Below, in pieces: positions 26,601-35,142 of a stretch of DNA of 64,000 nt. Both the position numbers and the translations under genes were made by a program. The notes below the pieces were generated by a model. The model was not told the origin of the DNA and searched no databases. It was given only the letters and a program-made list of their open reading frames with translations. Position 1 is the stretch's first letter, and the number at the start of each line of letters is the position of its first letter. Source of the DNA: Fibrobacter sp. UBA4309 (GTDB lineage Bacteria; Fibrobacterota; Fibrobacteria; Fibrobacterales; Fibrobacteraceae); contig NZ_DGUN01000046.1 of the NCBI RefSeq assembly GCF_002395745.1, forward strand, positions 1 to 64,000. Reading direction: 5' to 3'.

Positions 26601-28556
26601 CTAATTCAGCTGTAAGCCATCCCATTCCATCGGGGACTGCCAAAAATCCCTAGCAGTCATCATGTAGATGACAAGACGCTTGCTCTGCATATCCTTTTTC
26701 ATTTTCATCATGCGGGAACGCACGCCGGGGCCGCCGCCCCAGCTTGTCGCCACCTGCACGTCCAGGCCCGTGGCATAGGCAAGGAGCGAGCCCGGACCAC
26801 CGCTTTTCTGGTCCACCGACTCGAATACACCCGTAAAGGAATCGCCCATCAAGAGAATCGGCGCATTCTTGCCGCCCTTGTAGGGTTCTTCGCCCTTATA
26901 GATCTTCATGCCGGCGAGCGTATCCGCCGCATACTTGGACTTTTCTGCGTCCGGCAGGTGGGCCACAAGGTCGCCTTCGCGGAGTACGACCGTATCCTTC
27001 ATCGAAAGGCTTCCCGGCTGAGCCCCGGATTCCGCATACCAGCTGTACTGCGTCACGCGGGAGGCCAGCAGTTCCATGGCGGCAAGCATTCCGGGCAGCG
27101 CCCAGTGCGTATCATAACGCTGATAGCTATAATGCGGCGGCTCATCGCCGGCACGGGCCGCCATAAGCGCCGGATAGAGATCCAGCACATCGATGCCGGC
27201 GGCAAGCATTTCACGTACAAATTCACGGCCGTTCACGTTGACACACAAATCCGCAGGCGTCCCCGGCACAAGCTTGTCGGCGTAGATTTCTTCTTTCACG
27301 GGGACCGGCACCACAAGCAGCTGGATGTTCAACGAATCCAGGTACTTTTTCAGTTCCACCATGCGCGGCAGCGGATTGTGAAGGCTGTCCTGACCAGAAA
27401 TCTTGTCGGCCAACAGGTAATTCGCGTTACGGCGGAACCACAGGAATTTTTCTTCGGCCTTGGCATCGGCAGACGCCCAAGAGTTCTGTTCCTTCGGCAG
27501 CTTTTCCATCTGGGCGGCAAGCGCCTTGCGGAACTTGTCCGTCTGCTCGTTCGCCGGGCAGCTGTTTTCCATTGCCGCGAGCGTTTCAAGACGCACCGTA
27601 GAGCTCGTATCGAGTACGCGGTTCACCGGGATTACTTCCCCCGCCGCCGCCAGGGAATCGGCGACCGCCTTCGCACGAATCTGCTCGTCTGTCATGCGGA
27701 ACGCAGGCACGTCGAATGCCACCCACATGGGCGTCCCCATCGGGTTTCCGCGCATAACCGCAAAAGGCCTGCCCGTGGAGCCTTCGGGCCAGATATCTCC
27801 CGGAGCGTGCGGTTCCAAATCCGTATTCAATGTCGGGTACCAGTAAGACGAAAGCGTCCGGGCCCAGTTCATCGCCTCTTCGGCGTTCATCTCGGCCGTC
27901 AGGTAGAAGTTGAGGACCTCGGCCGTTTCGCCCCCCGAAGTGAATTTCAGCTTGCCGTAAAAGGGCTTGCGGCCAGTCCACGGGGCAGGCGTCACCTCTA
28001 CCCACCACTCGACAGGGCCAGCGGTCTGGGGAACGCCCCAGAGTTTGGATACCGTCTGGAAGGCGCGAAACACTTCGGGTTCATCCCATTTGACCGCCTC
28101 TACGGAATTCAGCACCTGCGAAAGGGAATCGGCCCCCGTTTGCGCATAGAGAATCTTCGAGAACGGCTCCCAGGCCAGCGGCGACACGCCCGCCACTGCC
28201 GCAGGTTCTGCTGCAGAAAGCGATTCCAGCATCGGGAACGGATAATCTTCCAGCTTGGCCTGGGCCATCTTGCCCGCATAGTTTTCGGGGGTCTCTTCCT
28301 TGCCCGCCATGCGGATGGGATTGGCATAATAGGCCGCGAAATCCAATGCGGCAAGCGTTGCCTTTTCGACCGTTCGCACCTGTTTATCGGAACCGGTGAC
28401 CTGTACTGAAAACACCTGGACGGCAGCCTTCGACGCCGGCGGCGCCGATTCCGGTTCCGCCGATTTCTGTGACGATGCACAAGCTACCATTCCAAGGGAA
28501 ATAGACAATGCCACGACGGACATGCCCCAAAAAGACTTCATGGATAAATATTTCAT
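26601..28556 (-). CDS. AlgJ/AlgX-like SGNH lipoprotein
   Basis: About 651 residues from ATG 28556, chosen because GGAG lies 12 nt upstream and a lipoprotein signal ending GMVAC follows; the longer reading frame would add 45 unlikely residues. The N-terminal 330 residues are Ala/Glu-rich and not recognised. The C-terminal half resembles the AlgJ/AlgX acetyltransferase-like domain: LVVPVPVKEEIY, the Asp-His pair in YDTHWALPG, and nucleophile Ser in ILLMGDSFTG. Relatives O-acetylate exported polysaccharides such as alginate, usually with an MBOAT partner; no MBOAT is in this window. It is the first gene of the cluster that continues into the TIGR02171 paralogs. Confidence 0.8.
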   Translation of the reverse strand: MKYLSMKSFWGMSVVALSISLGMVACASSQKSAEPESAPPASKAAVQVFSVQVTGSDKQVRTVEKATLAALDFAAYYANPIRMAGKEETPENYAGKMAQAKLEDYPFPMLESLSAAEPAAVAGVSPLAWEPFSKILYAQTGADSLSQVLNSVEAVKWDEPEVFRAFQTVSKLWGVPQTAGPVEWWVEVTPAPWTGRKPFYGKLKFTSGGETAEVLNFYLTAEMNAEEAMNWARTLSSYWYPTLNTDLEPHAPGDIWPEGSTGRPFAVMRGNPMGTPMWVAFDVPAFRMTDEQIRAKAVADSLAAAGEVIPVNRVLDTSSTVRLETLAAMENSCPANEQTDKFRKALAAQMEKLPKEQNSWASADAKAEEKFLWFRRNANYLLADKISGQDSLHNPLPRMVELKKYLDSLNIQLLVVPVPVKEEIYADKLVPGTPADLCVNVNGREFVREMLAAGIDVLDLYPALMAARAGDEPPHYSYQRYDTHWALPGMLAAMELLASRVTQYSWYAESGAQPGSLSMKDTVVLREGDLVAHLPDAEKSKYAADTLAGMKIYKGEEPYKGGKNAPILLMGDSFTGVFESVDQKSGGPGSLLAYATGLDVQVATSWGGGPGVRSRMMKMKKDMQSKRLVIYMMTARDFWQSPMEWDGLQLN

Positions 28557-28665
28557 ATTCCTGGCTCCGATTGCACCAACCTTCGGTAAACATATAAAAA
28601 TTACTCTATGCACATTTATTTTTCTAAATTTTTTGCAAGAAACATCCTTCAAAAAAGGAGAATTT

Positions 28666-28857
28666 ATGGCCGCCGAAGGTGAACACAACAAGTGGATTGC
28701 TCTCGCCCTCTGTATCCTTCTCGGATACCTGGGAATACACCGTTTTTACGAAGGAAAAATCTGGACAGGAATCCTGTGGCTCTGCACGGCAGGCCTGCTC
28801 GGCGTAGGAGTCGTCGTAGACGCCATCATCATCTTGTTCAAGCCAGAGCATTACTAG
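28666..28857 (+). CDS. TM2-domain small membrane protein
   Basis: 63 residues from ATG 28666, 5 nt after AGGAG. Two transmembrane segments surround the TM2 signature GYLGIHRFYEGKIWTGILW, with GLLGVGVVVDAIIIL forming the second helix. TM2 proteins are small membrane proteins of unknown or variable role. rdgB follows 26 nt later on the same strand. Confidence 0.88.
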   Translation: MAAEGEHNKWIALALCILLGYLGIHRFYEGKIWTGILWLCTAGLLGVGVVVDAIIILFKPEHY

Positions 28858-28883
28858 CAATAAGCAGCCCCGCATTCAATACA

Positions 28884-29510
28884 ATGAAACATTTATTCGT
28901 CATCGCGACATCAAGCGCCGGAAAAATCAGGGACTTTGCCCATATCCTGGGCACCGACCATTACGAATTCAAGACTCTCAAGGACATCGGTTTCGATGGA
29001 GAAATCATCGAAAACGGAAATTCCTTTGCCGAAAACGCCATCATCAAGTCGGATACGACCGCCAGGTGGCTTGCCGCCCGCAACATCGAAGCGACAGTCC
29101 TCGCCGACGATTCCGGCCTCGAGGTGTTCGCCCTGAACGGCGAACCGGGCATCTACAGCGCCCGCTACAGCGGCGACCATGGCAACGACAACGCCAACAA
29201 CGACCTGCTGATGCAAAAGCTGGAAGGCATCGAAGACCGCAAGGCACGTTATTTCTGTGCGCTTTCGTACCAGACCGTTTCTGCCGGCGAAGACGGCAAG
29301 TTCACCATTTCGGAACCCAAGATCTTCGAAGGGGAATGCCGCGGCAGTATCAACTACGCTCCCGTAGGCGACATGGGATTCGGTTACGACCCGCTGTTCG
29401 TCCCGGACGGCGAGACGCGCACCTTCGCCCAGATGGAACTCGAAGAAAAAAAACGCATCAGCCATCGCGGGAACGCCATTCGCGCATTAAAGAAGGCCTT
29501 GGGCAAATAA
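28884..29510 (+). CDS. rdgB: Non-canonical purine NTP pyrophosphatase (RdgB/HAM1)
   Basis: 208 residues. The enzyme hydrolyses ITP, dITP and XTP to monophosphates and keeps deaminated purines out of DNA and RNA. Family motifs are all present: the substrate-binding N-terminus FVIATSSAGKIRDF, SFAENAIIKS, the catalytic LADDSGLEVFALNGEPGIYS, GFGYDPLFVP, and KKRISHRGNA near the C-terminus. A radical-SAM gene follows 25 nt downstream, so the two may be cotranscribed. Confidence 0.95.
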   Translation: MKHLFVIATSSAGKIRDFAHILGTDHYEFKTLKDIGFDGEIIENGNSFAENAIIKSDTTARWLAARNIEATVLADDSGLEVFALNGEPGIYSARYSGDHGNDNANNDLLMQKLEGIEDRKARYFCALSYQTVSAGEDGKFTISEPKIFEGECRGSINYAPVGDMGFGYDPLFVPDGETRTFAQMELEEKKRISHRGNAIRALKKALGK

Positions 29511-29535
29511 CCGGGCATGTCCCGAGGAATCCACC

Positions 29536-30429
29536 TTGGACAGCGTCTACATCGAAATCACGAACGCCTGCAACCTGCACTGCAGTTTTTGCCCGTGCGG
29601 CAAGCACCCCGGAACGGCAGTCTCCGCCGCCCCCCGTGAATTCATGCCGACGCAGCTCTTTGAAAAATGCATCGCGGACGCCCTGGAAACCGATACCAGG
29701 AACGTCTTTTTCCACGTACTCGGCGAACCCACAATTCACCCCGGCTTCACGCATTTCGTCAAGAAGCTCGAGCCCACGCCGCTCAAGCTGACGCTTACCA
29801 CGAACGGCACGACCATCGCCCGCACAGGGCGCTCCATTGTCGAAAGCCCTGCCGTACGTCAAGTGAACTTTTCTCTGCACGCCTACGCGGAACTCGATGC
29901 AGAATCCGCACAGTTTCACTTGCAAAACGTATTCGACTTCTGCAAGCTCGCGCTAGCCATGCGCCCGGACCTCTATATAAACCTGCGGCTCTGGAACATA
30001 GGCTCGCAAGAAAGTTCCGGTCCCTGGAACCGCACCGTGCTCGCCGGCATTGCCGACACCTTCGGCGTATCTGTCGCACCGCACCACTTTTGCAGCCGCC
30101 ACAAGAGTTTCAACATCACGGGCAGGCTCTACCTGCACGAAGATTCCCGTTTTGAATGGCCTGCGCAGTCCGCTCCCGGCACAAGAGTTCCGAACACCCA
30201 CGGGACATGCCATGCGCTCGACACGCATGTCGCCATACTCCATGACGGGCGCGTTGTCGCCTGCTGTCTGGACCACAGCGGGCAGATCGAACTCGGCAAC
30301 ATCAATACACGGGCACTTTCCGAAATTCTCGAGTCCCCGCTAGCCCGCAAAATCCGCGAAGGCTTTGCCAAACACGAACTGCGCCACCCCCTGTGCCAGT
30401 CCTGCTCCTACTGCAGGCGCTTCAAGTAA
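29536..30429 (+). CDS. Radical SAM protein with C-terminal SPASM-like cysteines
   Basis: 297 residues. Start TTG 29536 follows GAGGAA, and the coding pattern begins there. The radical-SAM [4Fe-4S] motif is CNLHCSFC (CxxxCxxC), followed by GEPTIHPGF and TLTTNGT typical of the partial TIM barrel. The C-terminal third has VVACCLDHSGQIELGNI and PLCQSCSYC, the SPASM pattern that binds further iron-sulfur clusters in enzymes modifying peptides or proteins. No precursor peptide gene was found next to it, so the substrate is unknown. A good terminator in the opposite direction lies just downstream. Confidence 0.88.
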   Translation: MDSVYIEITNACNLHCSFCPCGKHPGTAVSAAPREFMPTQLFEKCIADALETDTRNVFFHVLGEPTIHPGFTHFVKKLEPTPLKLTLTTNGTTIARTGRSIVESPAVRQVNFSLHAYAELDAESAQFHLQNVFDFCKLALAMRPDLYINLRLWNIGSQESSGPWNRTVLAGIADTFGVSVAPHHFCSRHKSFNITGRLYLHEDSRFEWPAQSAPGTRVPNTHGTCHALDTHVAILHDGRVVACCLDHSGQIELGNINTRALSEILESPLARKIREGFAKHELRHPLCQSCSYCRRFK

Positions 30430-30441
30430 ATCCCGTGCCAT

Positions 30442-30466
30442 AAAAAAAACGCCCCCGAAGGAGCGT
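30442..30466 (-). terminator. Rho-independent terminator of the CBM-like lipoprotein gene
   Basis: On the minus strand ACGCTCC pairs with GGGGCGT (two G-U pairs) around a TTCG tetraloop, followed by eight T. It lies 27 nt past the stop at 30493. The plus-strand fold has A-C mismatches but could also serve the converging radical-SAM gene. Confidence 0.8.
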
Positions 30467-30492
30467 CTTTTTAAGATTCGTTCAAAATGCAA

Positions 30493-31518
30493 TTACTTGC
30501 ACTTGCCACGAGGACCGACCATGGAGACACCGAAGTCACCACTGTCGCCATCAGCGCCGGTAATCTTGAACTTGAGAGAGGAAAGTTCTTCTGCAGCTTC
30601 GGCACCAGTAATGAACACGGTCTTGGTTTCATCATCCGTGTACCACTTCGGCTGCTTGAAGGATGCCCAAGTGAGGTTCACCGTCGTGGGGCTGCCAGAA
30701 GCGGCCAGCGTGGCAAACGGGTTCGCATAACCGATCTTCTTTTCGGTCGGGCCAGTCAGGCCGAGTTCGAGCATGATGTCCTGATCGGAGTAGTAGGTCA
30801 CGCAGATACCGCCAAGTGCGCTAGCGTCGCCGGAGAAGGCGTTGTTCGCACCGAAACCGAAGGCAAAGCCAACGAACGGATCCCATTCGTAAGCGCCCTG
30901 ATCGAGGGAGAACGAACCGCAGATTCCGCCACCGCAAGCTTCAATGACCGGAGTCATATCGCCATCGTCACCCGGTTCAGCCTTCCATGCAATCACGGAA
31001 GCGCCACCGCTTTCGTTATCGTCATAGGTGTACCACCAGCCACCTTTCGTATTTCCAACCGGCACATGAGCTTCGGAACCATCCCACAATTCAAGCTTGA
31101 TGGTACCGTCATCCACAACTGTCGCGGAGCTCTTCGGGACCGTCGTACTGGACTTGGGCGCCACAGTGGAAGAAGAAGACGGAGGTACCGTGCCCTGGGA
31201 GGACAAGCCCAGCGACGAGCTGGACAAACCGGCAATCTGGCTGCTGCTCAATACCAGTCCAGAGCTCGAAGACTGCAGGAGGTTCGATGCAGAGCTAAAA
31301 AGATCCACAGATGCCGAAGACAACTGGTTCAAGGCATTGTTGATGGAATCCAACATCGCCTGACGCAAAGAATCCTCGTTAATCTGACCATTGTTGGCAG
31401 TGCCCTGTTGCTGGCCATTGCCCCAGGACGGAGTCGTCACGGAATCGCTAGAGTCGTTACAGGCGACCATAGTGCAGACCGCGAGCAAGCCCAAGCCTAG
31501 ACCTAAACGTTTTTTCAT
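30493..31518 (-). CDS. Lipoprotein with carbohydrate-binding-module-like domain
   Basis: 341 residues from ATG 31518, just after AAGGGG. The signal ends at MVAC (Cys20). A long Ser/Thr-rich linker (about 65-135) leads to a beta-sandwich-like domain (about 140-341) with GGWWYTYDDNESGGASVI, GAYEWDPFVGFAFGFG and VNLTWASFKQPKW. This resembles CBM11- or CIA30-type galactose-binding folds attached to Fibrobacter cellulases, but no catalytic domain is present. It may act as a surface polysaccharide-binding lipoprotein. The 152-nt upstream gap is AT-rich. Confidence 0.7.
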   Translation of the reverse strand: MKKRLGLGLGLLAVCTMVACNDSSDSVTTPSWGNGQQQGTANNGQINEDSLRQAMLDSINNALNQLSSASVDLFSSASNLLQSSSSGLVLSSSQIAGLSSSSLGLSSQGTVPPSSSSTVAPKSSTTVPKSSATVVDDGTIKLELWDGSEAHVPVGNTKGGWWYTYDDNESGGASVIAWKAEPGDDGDMTPVIEACGGGICGSFSLDQGAYEWDPFVGFAFGFGANNAFSGDASALGGICVTYYSDQDIMLELGLTGPTEKKIGYANPFATLAASGSPTTVNLTWASFKQPKWYTDDETKTVFITGAEAAEELSSLKFKITGADGDSGDFGVSMVGPRGKCK

Positions 31519-31670
31519 TTTTTTACCCCTTGGTGTAAGAAGACTAATTTTCCTGAAATATATATTTTTATAAAGAAAAAAAAAAACAAAAATATCGGCC
31601 AAAAACCCAATTCCACTGAAAAATGTGATATTGGACAACGATTTAGCTTTCTTTTCTTGAATGTAAATTT

Positions 31671-32102
31671 TTATTTATCTTCTTTCTTCGACTGAAGCGC
31701 CTCGATACGGCGATCCAGCAGGGCCTCGATTTCGGGCAACAGCTTCTCTTTTACCTTGTCCAGATACAGGCACTGGAGCTGTATCATGCGGTCACGGTGA
31801 CGCCCCGCATGTTCCTGAATCCAGTGGCTGACCGCGGCCTGGCGGTCCTGCATTTTTTCGTGAATGCTCTGCTGGATGAAAGTGCGCTGCACTTCCATAT
31901 AACGTTGCATGTTGAACGGCATGCGGTAAGTACGAATAAACTGCTTGAGCATTACCAGAAGAGACAAGTTCTGTTCCTTGTGCTCCTGTAGAAAGCGTTT
32001 CAGGTCTTCAAGATGATCCCTGAAAAAAGGAACAATCGCTTTGTCATCAATCTGGTAAAGTTCTAGTTCGTCTTTCTTTTTTGTCGCTTCATCAACTGCC
32101 AT
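31671..32102 (-). CDS. Hypothetical helical protein, 143 residues
   Basis: A highly charged, almost entirely alpha-helical protein with no signal peptide and no membrane segment. Heptad-like patterns around LEDLKRFLQEHKEQNLSLL and the C-terminal KVKEKLLPEIEALLDRRIEA suggest coiled coil. I do not recognise the family. It follows the U32 peptidase-like gene by 21 nt on the same strand and may be the last gene of that operon. Confidence 0.65.
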   Translation of the reverse strand: MAVDEATKKKDELELYQIDDKAIVPFFRDHLEDLKRFLQEHKEQNLSLLVMLKQFIRTYRMPFNMQRYMEVQRTFIQQSIHEKMQDRQAAVSHWIQEHAGRHRDRMIQLQCLYLDKVKEKLLPEIEALLDRRIEALQSKKEDK

Positions 32103-32123
32103 AGCCCAAATTTATGTTTTGCT

Positions 32124-33446
32124 TCATTTTTTTTCAGTGTTCTTTCTCACAAGGAACGCAAATTCCATGTTTTCCGTGTTCCCGGACACACCCGAAGCAA
32201 GGAATACGCGGCCTTCCGTCCCCGGATTGAGCCTATCCACCGCTGCACCCCTAAAATCCCTCATTTCCGTAACCTCGCAAGGCACCATTCCCGCCGGACT
32301 CATCCACTCCAGCGAATCCCCCATGGAGAACGGATTTTTCACATTTACAACAAAGGAACCCGTATCGGCATCATAGCGAATCACCTGGGCTGCGACACAG
32401 CCTCCTTCGGCCGCCACGTGCGTACTTTCGTAGTTCTGCGGCAAAGGGCCGCGCAAAAAGCCGGGCATAAAGCCACGACCGTCGACAAAACTGATGGCCC
32501 GGCGTGATTCTTCTGGAACAAGAGCCGTAGAGCACTCCACTCCCGACGACAGCGCATCACAACAAGCATCAATTGCCATACGATAAGCACGCACCACCTG
32601 GCTCAAGTAATACACGGAGCGCGTCCTGCCCTCTATCTTGAACGAATCAAGGCCTCCCGAGACAAGCTCCGGCACGACATCCAGGGCACACAGATCGCGG
32701 CTACTCATAAAATAGGTGCCCCACGTATCTTCGTCCAGGGCCACCGGAGGAAGCTCCGGGCGGTCGGTGCGCTGCAAACTGAAATTGCCTTCGTGTTCAT
32801 GGTAGTCCTCGCACTGCGGGCCCTCGTTGGCGTACAAGCGGTAAGGCATCCGGCAGCTGTTGTCGCAGGCTCCCTGGTTCGCATCGCGGTGGGTCACCCA
32901 GTTGCTCAACATACAACGTCCGGACATGGCCATACAGACAGCACCATGGACGAACACTTCCAGTTCAAGGTCCGGAATGCGTTCTTTTATCTCCAATATT
33001 TCAGACAAACGAAGTTCACGACTCAAGATAATACGCTTCACACCTAGGTCGTGCCAAAATTGAGCCGTCAGGTAATTCGTCGTATTCGCCTGCACAGACA
33101 GATGTATTTCTGTTTTCGGTGACACCTTGCGCAGCCATCCGACAAAGCCGGGGTCGGCAACAATCAAGGCGTCGGGATTCAATTCCAAGGCCCCCAGCAA
33201 GGCTTTCTGGAAAGATTCCACCTTCGTATTCCGGGCAATCACGTTGCTTGTCAGGTAGAACTTTTTGCCGTGTTCATGCGCATAGGCGATTCCCTGAGCA
33301 AGGTCGTCCAGGTTCTTGAACCCGTTCTCGCGGGAACGGAGGCTAAAGGCGGGCTGCCCCGCATACACGGCATCTGCACCGTAGGCAAACGCGTATTTCA
33401 TTCGGGTCAAGTCACCCGCCGGAGCCAAAAGTTCAGGTTTAGTCAT
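32124..33446 (-). CDS. trhP: U32-family tRNA hydroxylation protein (TrhP/YegQ type)
   Basis: About 440 residues. Members of this U32 subgroup hydroxylate U34 of tRNA using prephenate-derived chemistry and carry an iron-sulfur cluster. Family features are PELLAPAGDLTRMKYAFAYG, YAGQPAFSLRSRENGF, VFVHGAVCMAMSGRCMLSNW and NQGACDNSCRMPYR with clustered cysteines, then SFKIEGRTRSVYYL. ATG 33446 shares its A with the TGA of the upstream barrel gene (TGATG), so translation is coupled. A GTG six bases earlier is possible but less likely. Confidence 0.9.
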   Translation of the reverse strand: MTKPELLAPAGDLTRMKYAFAYGADAVYAGQPAFSLRSRENGFKNLDDLAQGIAYAHEHGKKFYLTSNVIARNTKVESFQKALLGALELNPDALIVADPGFVGWLRKVSPKTEIHLSVQANTTNYLTAQFWHDLGVKRIILSRELRLSEILEIKERIPDLELEVFVHGAVCMAMSGRCMLSNWVTHRDANQGACDNSCRMPYRLYANEGPQCEDYHEHEGNFSLQRTDRPELPPVALDEDTWGTYFMSSRDLCALDVVPELVSGGLDSFKIEGRTRSVYYLSQVVRAYRMAIDACCDALSSGVECSTALVPEESRRAISFVDGRGFMPGFLRGPLPQNYESTHVAAEGGCVAAQVIRYDADTGSFVVNVKNPFSMGDSLEWMSPAGMVPCEVTEMRDFRGAAVDRLNPGTEGRVFLASGVSGNTENMEFAFLVRKNTEKK

Positions 33447-35041
33447 CACCACTTGAATCCTGCACGGAGGTAGACCTTCTTGTCGTCGATCAGCGAAAGC
33501 TCACCCATGAAGCTTACGAACTGCCCCTCGTAACTGAGCGCCGGCGAAAGTGTGTATTGCATCTTGGCGCCATCCAGGAACTTCTTGTGAATTTTCATGT
33601 GGTTGCGCAAGGGCGTCGTATCGTTAATCGCAGAGCCGTAATCGGTTCCCTTCCAGAACCAGGTATTGTGGAGGCCGGCAAAGATATGCCCATCCAGGCG
33701 ACCGTACAAGGTCCAGTCCACAGTCCTGCTGTTCGGGCCGCCCTGATTGCCAAGCGGATAGCCTAGATTAGCGATTTGCGCCGTATTTTCCACGAAATGG
33801 CTATAGACGTACGGTTCAACGCGGGCGTATTCCACAATGGTTCCCGCCTCTATCCTGTGGTTCCCGACAAAGAAGTCATGCCCGGCCTGCAAGCCCGCCA
33901 TCCAGGCCCACTTGGCTTCGATATTGTCGTTCTTGACAAGGCTTATCGGGGATTCCATGTCGTCGAGGAAAAATTCCGTATAGACGCGGGCCATGTTCTC
34001 GATGCGGTAGTTGAAATCAAACGAGAGCGACCCGTTATTGGTGCTTTCGCTGTAGTTCCCCTTTTCCATAAACAAGGGCGCCGTCGGGATAAACAGCCAG
34101 GGCTTCAGGTTATCATACTGCACCTGGAGTTCGCTCACGCCAAACGTCGCATTGCCAACGGCAAGTTCATAGCGATGGCCGAACACGTTGCGGTCATCCT
34201 TGTTCTTGTCGCTCATGCTATTGTTGAATATGCGAAGATCGGCATAGAAACTCATCACGCGGAACGGGCCGATGACCAAGTCCAGGCTCATCATGTTGTA
34301 CGGCAACGCAAACTGGTTGAGCGTCAGGTTGTTGTAATAGCCCGGGCCCCAATGCATCACGTCGCGGCCGAAATCAAGACGGAGCCAATCGTGGTTGAAC
34401 GCAAAGTGCGTACGGTAGCGCGCATAGCTCGTATATTCCACGCCGGAGTTGTTCTCTTCTTTCTGGATTTCCAAAAATTCGCGGTCCCAGGAGCGCGGGG
34501 ACTCGGCGGAATGTCCCTCGCTGTAGATGCGGGCATCGAGCACGAAGTCCACGGAATCGGCAAAGCCGCGAACGTAAAGGCCTCCGTCCATGCCCGGCCA
34601 TATGGTATCGCCCAGGGTTTCGCCACCGCGGTAGTCCATGCCACCGACGAGGCTTGCCGCAATCCCGAATCGGGGGTCCTTCGCGTAAAGGTCCTTCACC
34701 CGGGCAATACAGGCGGTATCGTTCGCCTCGCAGCGATAATCGTTCCCGTGTCCAGAAAGGGACGCTCCCAGCACATTGTCGTAATAGAGCAGGGCGTTCC
34801 CCTCGGTAGACTGGAACTGCTTGCGGAAAGTCGTGTCGCGCCTGGGGTAAGTAAAGAACTGGCGTTCGTCACCGACCGTCTGGCGGTGGTATTCGAACAA
34901 CATCGGAGCCATTTCGAGTGTGCGGAGGTTGCGCGTGTTTTCCGGAGAGAGCACCGGAGATGCTGCCAAGGCCCCAGACTCTGCGAAAACGACAATCAGG
35001 GAGGCCAAAAGGAGCTCTTTGCGAACTTTTCTGGATTTCAT
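33446..35041 (-). CDS. Wzi-like outer-membrane beta-barrel
   Basis: 531 residues with a signal peptide ending near GALAAS (about 28). The mature protein alternates short amphipathic strands and ends in aromatic-terminated LRAGFKW, as outer-membrane barrels do. The segment RLDFGRDVMHWGPGYYNN followed by LTLNQFALPYNMM matches the core of capsule-assembly Wzi-type proteins, which hold surface polysaccharide. It is divergent from the GH55-like gene with about 100 nt between, and translationally coupled to the U32 gene. Confidence 0.8.
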   Translation of the reverse strand: MKSRKVRKELLLASLIVVFAESGALAASPVLSPENTRNLRTLEMAPMLFEYHRQTVGDERQFFTYPRRDTTFRKQFQSTEGNALLYYDNVLGASLSGHGNDYRCEANDTACIARVKDLYAKDPRFGIAASLVGGMDYRGGETLGDTIWPGMDGGLYVRGFADSVDFVLDARIYSEGHSAESPRSWDREFLEIQKEENNSGVEYTSYARYRTHFAFNHDWLRLDFGRDVMHWGPGYYNNLTLNQFALPYNMMSLDLVIGPFRVMSFYADLRIFNNSMSDKNKDDRNVFGHRYELAVGNATFGVSELQVQYDNLKPWLFIPTAPLFMEKGNYSESTNNGSLSFDFNYRIENMARVYTEFFLDDMESPISLVKNDNIEAKWAWMAGLQAGHDFFVGNHRIEAGTIVEYARVEPYVYSHFVENTAQIANLGYPLGNQGGPNSRTVDWTLYGRLDGHIFAGLHNTWFWKGTDYGSAINDTTPLRNHMKIHKKFLDGAKMQYTLSPALSYEGQFVSFMGELSLIDDKKVYLRAGFKW

Positions 35042-35090
35042 TTCACAAATGTAGTTTTAGACACGTTTTTTGCAACCTCCAAGCCCGTTT

Positions 35091-35120
35091 TTGTTTGGAA
35101 AAAGGTATTTTTCTTATATA
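35091..35120 (+). promoter_or_regulatory. Candidate promoter of the GH55-like gene
   Basis: TTGTTT (35091-35096) and TATATA (35115-35120) are 18 nt apart. An AAGAGG ribosome site lies 7 nt before ATG 35143. The predicted leader is about 16 nt. Confidence 0.5.
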
Positions 35121-35142
35121 GGACCCCCAAAAAGAGGTTGTA

